This document shows, in pieces, positions 25,585 to 37,658 of a stretch of DNA of 64,000 nucleotides (positions within the stretch are counted from its first letter, which is position 1; each line of letters opens with the position of its first letter). The position numbers and the translations under genes were made by a program. A model generated the notes under the pieces. It had not been told where the DNA came from, made no database searches, and saw only the letters and a program-made list of their open reading frames with translations. Source of the DNA: Salminus brasiliensis (lineage: Eukaryota > Chordata > Actinopteri > Characiformes > Bryconidae); assembly GCF_030463535.1 (NCBI RefSeq), contig NC_132893.1:35646844-35710843 (forward strand), given 5' to 3'.

Positions 25585-28500
25585 GATCAGTCTTGTCCAG
25601 ATGCTTTTGCCTTCTGCTGCTTTGTGGTGAATCATCTGTTGACAGTCAAGTAATGGAGGTTTACACCCCACCAATTAGCATGTTGCTAAATGTTGTCACG
25701 CTCCACAGTAGCTTCATGGCAGCTTCTGAATAATTAGTTATTAGCTACTGCATAAGACAGAATCATGTTAGGCATTGAATATTCATAGTATCTAATGAAT
25801 AATTGAAAGATATATTAAATAATTCATAGTGGGTAGTGAACAGTAATGTATTGTGCATGCAGAGCGGTAATTTGTAGTGGGGACTGAGCAGTAATTGGTA
25901 GTGGGGACTGAGCAGTAATTGGGAGTGGATACTGAGCGGTAATTGGGAGTGGATACTGAGCAGTAATTGGTAGTGGATACTGAGCAGTAATTGGTAGTGG
26001 ATACTGAGCAGTAATTGGTAGTGGAGACTGAACAGTAATTGGGAGTGGATACTGAGCAGTAATTGGTAGTGGATACTGAGCAGTAATTGGTAGTGGAGAC
26101 TGAACAGTAATTGGGAGTGGATACTGAGCGGTAATTGGGAGTGGATACTGAGCAGTAATTGGTAGTGGGGACTGAGCAGTAATTGGGAGTGGATACTGAG
26201 CGGTAATTGGGAGTGGATACTGAGCAGTAATTGGTAGTGGATACTGAGCAGTAATTGGTAGTGGATACTGAGCAGTAATTGGTAGTGGAGACTGAACAGT
26301 AATTGGGAGTGGATACTGAGCAGTAATTGGTAGTGGATACTGAGCAGTAATTGGTAGTGGAGACTGAACAGTAATTGGGAGTGGATACTGAGCAGTAATT
26401 GGTAGTGGATACTGAGCAGTAATTGGGAGTGGGGACTGAGCAGTAATTGGTAGTGGAGACTGAACAGTAATTGGTAGTGGAGACTGAACAGTAATTGGTA
26501 GTGGGGACTGAGCAGTAATTGGGAGTGGGGACTGAGCAGTAATTGGGAGTGGGGACTGAGCAGTAATTGGGAGTGGGGACTGAGCAGTAATTGGTAGTGG
26601 GGACTGAGCAGTAATTGGTAGTGGATACTGAGCGGTAATTGGTAGTGGATACTGAGCGGTAATTGGTAGTGGATACTGAGCGGTAATTGGTAGTGGATAC
26701 TGAGCGGTAATTGGGAGTGGATACTGAGCGGTAATTGGGAGTGGATACTGAGCGGTAATTGGGAGTGGATACTGAGCGGTAATTGGGAGTGGATACTGAG
26801 CGGTAATTGGTAGCGGGGACTGAGCGGTAATTGGTAGCGGATACTGAGCGGTAATTGGGAGCGGAGACTGAGCGGTAATTGGGAGCGGAGACTGAGCGGT
26901 AATTGGGAGCGGAGACTGAGCGGTAATTGGGAGCGGAGACTGAGCAGGAATTGGTAGCGGATACTGAGCAGGAATTGGGAGCGGGGACTGAGCAGGAATT
27001 GGGAGCGGATACTGAGCGGTAATTGGGAGCGGATACTGAGCGGTAATTGGGAGCGGAGACTGAGCGGTAATTGGGAGCGGATACTGAGCAGTAATTGGGA
27101 GTGGAGACTGAGCAGTAATTGGGAGTGGAGACTGAGCAGGAATTGGTAGTGGATACTGAGCAGGAATTGGTAGTGGTGTATGTTCGATTTATTTAGTTTT
27201 TGCTCTGAAATTGCTGTTTTTGTTTGTTTTTTTGGACCTATTCTGTCTGACTGAGATTTTTCTCTGCGTTAGGAAACTACGTTCTAAACTACCTGGCAAC
27301 CCGGCCGAAGCTCGCTGCCTTTGTGACTCAAGCCTTGATCCAGCTGTACGCCAGAATCACCAAACTCGGCTGGTTCGACTGCCAGAAGGAAGATTACGTC
27401 TTCAGGAATGTCATAGTTGATGTCACGAGATTCCTGCAGGTTCGGCGGGTTTGGGTTTGGGCTTCAGAGAATCTGTAGCTCTCCATTACTGAGAAGGTGC
27501 TTTATCAGTTTGAGACTTCCTGAGGAAGCTTATGGAGAAACAACACTTTCTTAATTAGACCTGCCGTGCCTCTGTTACTCATCCACACACACACACACTC
27601 ACACACACTCACACACACACACACACACACACGCTCTCACACTTTCTGTACTTACTCAGTAAATCAGTACCAGCCTGTCTGTCTGTCTGTCAACATCAGA
27701 TTGACACTTCAGCTCAGTTTCACACTCACTCCTCACACATCAATGAGCTTGAGATTTTAACTGCTTGTCATATTAAGAAGTTATTTTAATCAGTAATAAT
27801 TTTATACAGTAGATTCAAATATGAACCACACTCTGCATCTTGTTTTACTGAATCATTCCTTCTTTTAAGATGATGATAAATAAAATAATGTTTGTTTATT
27901 TTTTTAATCTTGTAATTATATAAAAATGTGTCTTGCTGCTGCAGCTGCTGACTGCTGTGTTCCCGTCTCTGTTTCAGGACAGTGTTGAGCACTGCATCAT
28001 AGGAGTCACAATTCTGTCCCAGTTAACTAATGAGATTAACCAAGTAAGTTCCTCCGTGCCCTTCCACGATGTAAGTGTCCATTTTTACCTTCTTCTCTTT
28101 GTGTGTGAGCGCTGCGGGGGGCCGCTGTGTGCTGCTTGGCGGGTAAGGCTCTCAAACAACTATGCGAGCCACGTCCGAAACCGTGCCCTGTTCACTATTT
28201 AGTGCACAAATTTTCAGTGCCCTTTAACAATCCCACAATGCACTGTGATACATAAGCTGTGCCCTGTTCACTATTCACTACATGCGGAAATCCAGATCAC
28301 TATTAAAGGGAACGGAATTCCGCAAGGAAGTGGACGACTTCGGACATGTGGCTCTCTTTTAGCTGCCTGATTTGGAGGTTGATGGCAGTCGTTGAATATT
28401 AAAGGAATGCTCGTTCAGTCTCCAACCAGATCTTCGTTAGGCTGCATCTTCAGAGTCGTCGATCGGCAATTCCACAGCCAGTAACGCCAGTGTTTCTCTT

Positions 28501-30447
28501 TAATTAGTAAAACCGCAGAAATAATTCAGTAACTGTTGATTAGCTGATTAAGTAGGAATTGCAGCGTGGGCCCACAGACGGGTCCTTGGAGTTAAGAAGT
28601 TGATGCACAAATATGTGAATATTAATTGAACCCATTAAATAATTACAGAATTGACAGACTGTCAGGTTAATTGACAGGAATAATGTCTGTTAACAGTGCT
28701 AATTTACATTTACATCATTTAGCTGACGCTCTTATCCAGAGCGACTTACAAGGTAACTCGTATTACAGAGGCGGAGTCAGTGCAGTGTTAGGAGTCTTGC
28801 CCAAGGACTCTTATTGGTGTAGTGCAGTGGCATAGTCACCCAGACCGGGAATTAAACCCCAGTCTCCCACATGCTGTGGCATCTCACTGGCAGGTAGTGG
28901 TGTTATCTGTTGCGCCACACCCACAACCACTAATGCGATGGTGCCACAGTGGTAAAAACAAAGGATCGGCAGTGGATCAGGCCTAGTGATAGCCGAAACC
29001 CAATCCGTTAAAATATGCCTGGACTGACCCCGGTTCACCGGATCAGATCTGGACATTCCCGGGACGTCTATTAAACCCATTAAGCTATTCAACATCATAT
29101 TTAGAATATTACAGTAATTATTAAAAACCTCTATTACATCATTACTCAGGATTAGACCTTTCCTAAAAAGAGGAATGAGCAGCTGAGAGGTTCTCAGATC
29201 TGCAGGTGACTGGACGTGTGAATATTAATTAAACAATAAATAATTACAGAATTGACAGAATGAAATCGAAGGATTGTACTGCTGTATGTACATTGTACAT
29301 ATAAATATGAACTTCAACTATGGTCAATAGTTGAAGTTCAAATTTATATGTACAATGTACATACAACAGTACAATGTCATGGATTCAGGCTTTATGGGCA
29401 AAGGTTATTAGTTATATTAGTAATATTTGAATTATTATTGGTGGTGAAGGAATGTTTGTATGTATTTTTATTATTGTATTAAATCTGTATATTTATATAG
29501 AAGTAACAAGTCCCAATAATTGTGTGAAATGCTTTAGCAGACCTTTGATTAGAGCTTTGCCGTTAATATGGCAGCTTTGCAAACTTAACCAGCCAACTAA
29601 GCTCCTGCACCTGCTGATCACATGATCTATACAAATATTTTTTCTTTTGGTCTGAAAGTTATTCATTTATTTATTTTTACTCTCTCTCTCTCTCTCCCTC
29701 CCTCCCTCCCTCCAGGCAGATACGACACATCCGCTCACGAAACACAGGAAGATTGCGTCATCGTTCAGAGATTCCTCTCTGTTTGACATCTTCACGCTAT
29801 CCTGCAATCTCCTCAAACAGGTGAGGGTCATCAGATGTGATGCCCGCACCCGGACACGTCGTTAGCTCATTGGTTAATCTGCAGATGATTACAGCGTTGC
29901 TGTATTAATATGTCAGGAAACCTTTGGATTGAATGTAAGGGAACTTTTTCAAGACGCTGAAAATTCCCCCTTTACCTCGGATGCAGTCAATCAGACGATA
30001 CAAGCGGCTCAGATGCAGCCAAAGCTCTCGAACCGCAGATTACGTTAAGTTCCCATGTTCCTGTGGAAGGACTTCACTGTAAAACAGCTCCAAACTGCTC
30101 AGAACTGTTCTGTTCAGTTCTCCTGAGAGCGGTCCTCACTGCTGCAGACTGGGAATAATGTCTGTTAACGGTGCAAACAGGCGCCACAGTGGTAAAAACA
30201 AAGGATCGGCAGTGGATCAGGCCTAGTGATAGCCGACACCCAATCCGTTAAAATATGCCTGGATCGACCTGATTCACCGGATCAGATCTGGACATTCCAC
30301 GGACGTCTATTAAACCCATTAAGCTATTAAACATCATATTCAGAATATTACAGTGATTATTAAAAGCCTCCATTACATCATTACTCAGGACTAGACCTTT
30401 CCTAAAAAGAGGAATGAGCAGACTGGACGTGTGATCGGAGCTGCTGC

Positions 30448-30509
<62 letters not shown>

Positions 30510-33500
30510 AAGATACTCCTTTGCAGGAACACAACTATTATTATGCACTGTTGTTCAAAAGTTTGGGTTCCTCTCTCATGTGTATGTGTATATTGCCAAA
30601 TTTGGAACTCATGTTTTACAGTTTCTGTATTTTGATTGTATTTCAGGTCATTTTGGAGCAATTCTATTGATTTTCACACAATTAAAATAACAGCTCGTTC
30701 AAATATGTAGAATAAATTAAAGTAAAAAAAATCAGGAAAATGGAAACTATGTTTGGACAGGATAATTATTATTATTATTGCTACTTACTATTAAATACTA
30801 TTATTATTATTATTATTATTATCATCTGACTATCTGGATGGTGTCCTGATCAGATTTCAGCCGCATGTATTTACACTGGCAAGTCAGATGTGTTTCCGGT
30901 TAGTCAGGCCATATTCTGGGACAGAATATGCTAATTTGGTGTTTGGTTGCCCTGGAGGGGTTTTGGTTGTACTGGGTTGGTGAATGCGTTTTGGAGAGAC
31001 GGATGCCTTTAGGTAAAGGTAAAGGTGCACGTATTTGTCACTGTACAGTGTACACTGCACAGCGAAATGTGTCCTCCGCATTTAACCCATCTGTGGTAGT
31101 GAACACACACTCACACACACTAGTGCACTAGGGGCAGTGAGTACACACACACCCAGAGCGGTGGGCAGCCAACTCCAGCGCCCGGGGAGCAGAGAGGGTA
31201 AAGGGCCTTGCTCAAGGGCCCAACAGTGGCAGCTTGCCGAGCCCGGGTATCGAACCCACAACCCTGTTATTGATAGCCCGGCGCTCTAACCTCTGAGCCA
31301 CCACTGCCCCTTTAGGCTGCTAAGGAACCCACAGTTTCACAGTGGTGGAGAGAAAGCTTGCTCCACCCTGCTCAGTTGCTGTAACTGGTCATTAGCACAT
31401 TGCTTCGTTCCGTCTCGCCCCACTTCGACCTTATGTACACTTGGTCGCTTTGTGTGTTTTGAGTATTAGGGTTATGTAAACAAACCAGGTGTAAACGGTC
31501 AAGGTCTCTTCTGAGGGGCTCTAGTAATAGCACAGACCCTGTTTACACCTGGTCACATGTCTTTGCACTGGGTAGTCAGATGCATCTACAGTTATTCGGG
31601 CTGAAATCTGATGGCCGTGTGGGATATGTGTGGGATATGTGAAATATGACTGGTCTTTGGGTTGTGGAGTGTGTCTTACTGCTGTAACGTGGCTGAAATG
31701 CCTCTCTGACCTCCTCCTGAAGTGGTCTGAGGGATTGGATTAGGATCTGGTTTAGACGAGTCTTGGGTGCGTTGGTTTACACCTGTGTTTTGATGTGGCT
31801 CGGCCTTATCTGATATAATCCTGAGAGTGACACCTGAAGTGACCAGGTGTAAACGGGGTCACACTGTAAAATCCCTGCGCTGGAGTGGACTCTGGAGTGG
31901 TGGAGCACTGTTCTACTGTGCAGCGACGCCTTGACTAATATATATATACACTAATATAACACGTGTGTGTGTGTGTGTGTGTGTGTGTAGGCATCAGGTA
32001 AGAACCTGAACCTGAATGATGAAGGTCAGCACGGTTTGCTGATGCAGCTCCTGAAGCTGGCACACAACTGCCTCAACTTCGACTTCATCGGCACGTCTAC
32101 AGACGAGTCCTCAGACGACCTCTGCACCGTCCAGATCCCCACCAGCTGGAGATCAGGTGACCTACGACTGTGCTCTTATTGGCCCGTGTAATGCGGCTCT
32201 GTTTGCATAGTAAAGAGTAGCGAAGTTTTGAAGTCTGTTTATTGATAATTATGGGGTGTTGAATCAGTGAACAGGAGCCACTGAACCGGTTTATTTATTG
32301 ATTGATTTATTGATTAGTTGGATTTAGTTTAGACTTTGAGAACTATGAGGTTCAGTCTCGTCATGTTTAATACTTTATTAAATAATGTATTAATAATTTA
32401 TTAATAATGTATTAATGCGCTCTTCTTTCTCTTCTTCAGCCTTTTTGGACTCCTCCACCCTGCAGCTGTTTTTTGATTTGTATCATTCCATCCCTCCCTC
32501 CCTCTCTCCCTTGGTGAGTGTGAGATAAACAGCGTTCATGTACAGATAAATACAGTCGCAGCCAGGCATGATCTCAGCACACTGTACAGCACAGCACAAC
32601 TCCCTCCCACTCAGCATTTCTGAACAGTAGAAGACCACATTTAACCAGATCCTGCAGCTGCATGTATTATTAATCAGAACTATAACTCAGGGGTGTGCGA
32701 TATTTGATCTTATCGATGTTTTCTCGATATTTTCTGGGATTCTGCCGATAACTTGATTAATAATTTGATGATATTTTTCATCCTTCAAAATGTTTGTAAA
32801 AGTTGTGCATTGCGCTAGCTTGTTCTTCTTATTTATTTCCCTAAAACTGAAGCATTTAATTAAAATTAATACAAAAACAATGTACAAACATTCAGTTTTA
32901 TCATTAAATTGTAGTTTATTATGAATGTATTATATTTATATTTCATTATATGCTCTACTGAGTCTCTCAGATCTGCAGGTGACTGGACGCCTGAATATTA
33001 ATTAAACACATTAAATAATTACAGAATTGACAGAATGAAATTGAAGGATTTGACCATAGTTGAGGTTCCTTTTTTTTATTTACATTCAGCAACAAATTAA
33101 AAACGTTTTTAAAATGTCAGATTCAGGATTTATGGGCCGAAGTTATTAAAGTTATTAGTTATATTAGTAATATTTGAATTATTATTGGTGGTGAAGATAT
33201 GTGTATATGAATTTTCATTATTATATTTATATATGTATATTTATATTACATTATATTTATATTTCATGTTATTTATTGTAATTTTCAAAGGTTTTACGTT
33301 TGCATGTTACTTTATGTATGTTTAAACATCTTAACAAATTCAAGCTCTGTAAATCACATAGAACTATTATAGAACTATACAGGGGTCACACTTTCACCCA
33401 GAGTTATTTACACAGTGGACAGAAGCAGCTCCTGGGTTTAAACCATTGAGAAAAAACTACAAACTGATAAAAAAGATGATGCATGATTTTCATTGGACAG

Positions 33501-34396
33501 CAGTGATGTTTCTGTGTCTTTAACTGCTGCTGTAATGGATTCCTTCTGTGATCAGTAAAGCACTCCATTCCCTTCCTTCCTCTCCTCTCTCTCAGTGGGG
33601 CAGTGGTGGCTCAGCGGTTAGAGCGCCGGGATATCGATAACAGGGTTGTGGGTTCGATTCCCGGGCTCGGCAAGCTGCCACTGTTGGGCCCTTGAGCAAG
33701 GCCCTTTACCCTCTCTGCTCCCCGGGCGCTGGAGTTGGCTGCCCACCGCTCTGGGTGTGTGTGTGTACTCACTGCCCCTAACACGTGTGTGTGTGTGAGT
33801 GTGTTCACTACCAGATGGGTTAAATGCGGAGGACACATTTCGCTGTACAGTCCACACTGTACAGTGACGAATACGTGCACCTTTATCCTTACCTTTATCC
33901 TTTTATCCTCTCTCTCTCTCTCTCTCTCTCTCATTCATACTCTGTCTTGGTCTGTGTGTGTGTGTCTCTCTCTCTCTCTGTCTCTGTCTCTCTCTCTCTC
34001 TCTCTCAGGTGTTGTCGTGTTTAGTTCAGATAGCGTCGGTTCGGAGGTCTCTCTTCAATAACGCTGAGAGGGCGAAGTTCCTGTCCCACTTAGTGGACGG
34101 AGTTAAGAGAATACTGGAGAACCCGCAGGTGCGTTACCTTAAGTCCCCCAAAATTAACGATTCTTTAATTATCTTAATGAATAATTGTGGAATATTTTTT
34201 TTAAACATTTATTTTAATTATTATTTAATATGTAGAGCTTATCCGACCCGAACAACTACCATGAGTTCTGCCGCCTGCTGGCCAGACTGAAGAGTAACTA
34301 TCAGCTCGGGGAGCTGGTGAAGGTGGAGAATTATCCAGAGGTGATTCGACTCATCGCCAACTTCACGGTCACCAGTTTACAGGTGAGCAACCGAAG

Positions 34397-34460
<64 letters not shown>

Positions 34461-37400
34461 CAGTATAGTGTAACAGAAGTACTTAATTGGTGTTAGACAT
34501 GATGATGATGATGATGATGGTGTGTTGATGCCCTTGCAGCACTGGGAGTTCGCCCCTAACAGTGTTCATTACCTGCTGAGTCTGTGGCAGCGGCTGGCCG
34601 CCTCCGTGCCGTACGTTAAAGCCACTGAGCCGCATATGTTGGAGACCTTCACGCCTGAGGTGACCAAAGCCTACATCACATCCCGCCTGGAGTCAGTCCA
34701 CATCATCCTCAGGTACACACTCCTATTCACAGTCCCATCAGTGAGCCTTCACACACAGCTGCGGTAAGCCATCACCCGATCATCTCTGCTGTCGCTGAAG
34801 GCGCTCCTCTCTTTGCTGCACAGGGATGGTCTGGAGGACCCGCTGGACGATGCTGGTTTGGTGCAGCAGCAGCTGGACCAGCTTTCCACGATCGGTCGCT
34901 GTGAGTACGAGAAGACGTGTGCCCTGCTGGTCCAGCTCTTCGACCAGTCAGCTCAGTCCTACCAGGAGCTGCTGCAGTCCACCAACTCCAGCAGCATGGA
35001 CGTGGCCGTGCAGGAAGGTTGGACACACACCCAGCAACACACACACACACACACACACACAAACTGTTCCAGTAAGAAACATCCGTGCAATGATTCGGGC
35101 TAATTTGATTCTTTACAAAATGATTCAGGGCATCAGCAGACTTGGCATTTCCGTACAGATCAGTTTATTGTGTAGAGTTTGTGGATTTTTAATGAGGTCA
35201 TACCTTATTAAATAGAATCTTTAGAGATTCATGATTCCTCTTTTCTGTTCTGATGCCAATTTTGAAGTCTGAAACATTTTTACATTTTTACAAAACTTCT
35301 GCATGAACAGTTCTCAACGGTCTCATACTCTTTCCTTTCCATACTCCTCCATACCCATCCATAATCCTTCCCTTCCTTACCCATCCATACTCTTTTCCTT
35401 CCATATCCTTCCATACTCTTTCCCATCCATACTCTTTTCCTTCCATATCCTTCCATACTCTTTCCATCCATACTCTTTCCCATCCATATCCATCCATACT
35501 CTTTCCATCCATATCCATCCATACTCTTTCCCATCCATACTCTTTCCCATCCATACTCTTTCCCATCCATATCCATCCATACTCTTTCCATCCATACTCT
35601 TTCCCTTCCATATCCATCCATACTCTTTCCCATCCATACTCTTTCCCATCCATATCCATCCATACTCTTTCCATCCATACTCTTTCCCTTCCATATCCAT
35701 CCATACTCTTTCCATCACATCCCATCCATACTCTCATGTCTCTCTTTCCCCTCAAGTCCCTTCCATACTCTTTCACATCCATATCCATTCTTGCAAAATA
35801 TAACACACACACGATGGACAGTGAGCGCACATGCCCGGAGTGGTGGGTAGCAATCAGTGTGGCTCTCGGCGAGCAGAGAAGGTTAGGAGCCTCGCTCAAG
35901 GGCCGGTCATCAATAGCCACCGCTGCCCAACATTACTTAAAGCTTCAGTGTTTTCCCTGCAGGTCGGTTGACGTGGCTGGTGTACATCATCGGTGCAGTT
36001 ATCGGGGGCAGGGTGTCTTTTGCTAGCACGGACGAGCAGGACGCCATGGACGGAGAGCTCGTCTGTCGGTGAGGAGTCGTTCTGAAGCCTTCTGTCTTTA
36101 TTAGCATCACAACGGCCATCACATGCCTGATTGCACTGCCTGTTTATATATCAGACTCCCTCTCTAAGCTCTGAATCTGTGGTCTGTGGTCTGTGCAGAG
36201 TTTTGCAGTTAATGAATCTGACCGACTCCCGGCTGGCTCAGGCTGGCAATGAGAAACTGGAGCTGGCCATGCTCAGCTTCTTCGAGCAGTTCCGCAAAAT
36301 CTACATTGGAGACCAGGTGCAGAAGTCCTCTAAGGTAATCAGCACCACCTACTTCTCACTGTGTGTTTACGAAGTTGACCTGTGTGTGTTTACAATCATA
36401 GCAGAGGACATGTGTAGTTGATGTTAGTGTAAATCGGAGACCTGCTCTACAGAGCTCCACATTTTAGAAAAGGACTCCCTGTATATCTGGATGCTTTTAC
36501 TTTCACTCTTCATTTGGATTAAACCAAGAAGTTTCTGCTTCTGTTATTCAAATCTATGGCTCTGATTTTGAGGTTTCTGGCCCTTCGCAAGCGCTGGACA
36601 TTGGTCATTATTATGCATGAGCTCATTAACATGCTGACTTTAATTGGCTGCGATTAAGATCGCTTGTAAACAGTCAAATAATGTTTAAAATAAGTGTTTT
36701 TGAATAGAACTTTGCGTGACTCCGATGTTGCTGCTCGGGTTGTTATTGTTTATTGTGAATTATGTTTATTTTTAATGTGTAATATTCAGCAAATAAACAC
36801 TAGTGTGTTCTCTGTAGAGGATCTGTTTTCATTTGCATCCACATTTACATCAATTTAACCAGGAGTGCCCGTAGTTTTGCATATGTTTATGTAGTGTAAC
36901 TGTAGTGGTGCTTGAATTTCTCCTCGATTATGTCTTTGATTTATTAGCAGCTTAATTAAACAGCAGGATTTTAATTAATTAAGCTCCCTTTGAAATCTCT
37001 GAATGGATTTTGCTTTTAGCAGAGTTAGTTATTAAACTCTTGCGTTGGTAGCAATGTCTTTTCAGAGTGGAAAGCTTTATTAAATCTATTTATTTATTTA
37101 TTTGTTTATTTATATATTTGCTTGTTTTTTGTCACTCAGAGACTCCAAAATGTGAACCGCCTCAGATAAGTGGTGTCCTGTCGCTGTAACAGGAGTGTAG
37201 CTCAGTTAACTGTCTGGCTTTAGGCTGTACAGGATTCCTCCTGAACAAGGGCTGGTTTTCCAGACCCAGATTAAGTCTAAAACTACTGTAAATACACTTC
37301 TAATAGTAGAACACCACTGGTTCTGCAGTATAGTCCAAGACTAGGCTTAATCCATGTCCACAAAACTGGCCCTGAACCCCCCCCACCCCCCTCCTAAGTA

Positions 37401-37613
37401 GTCCTGACTGTACTTTAGGCTTTGTTCCACTCTGTTGAATGTGGGATCCGATCCCCATCCGATCTGAGTACCTCTTTAATGTAGAGTTTCCATCAATTCC
37501 TGGAATGGGGATGTGATCGAGACGTCCCTAGTGAACGCGTAGTCCGCTGTTCTGAATGTGCTCTCCATGCCGCTGTAGTGTGTTTCTGGGTAATCTCTTC
37601 TCCCCTCATTGAG

Positions 37614-37658
<45 letters not shown>

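Noticed and set aside
33597-33680. tRNA gene call from box A and box B
   Set aside because: The sequence is the head of a SINE with the same body at several places in the window; the cloverleaf is not intact.
35280-35920. Open frames of 130-210 codons repeating MDGKEYGW
   Set aside because: Translation of the catccatactctttcc minisatellite in xpo7 intron 12.
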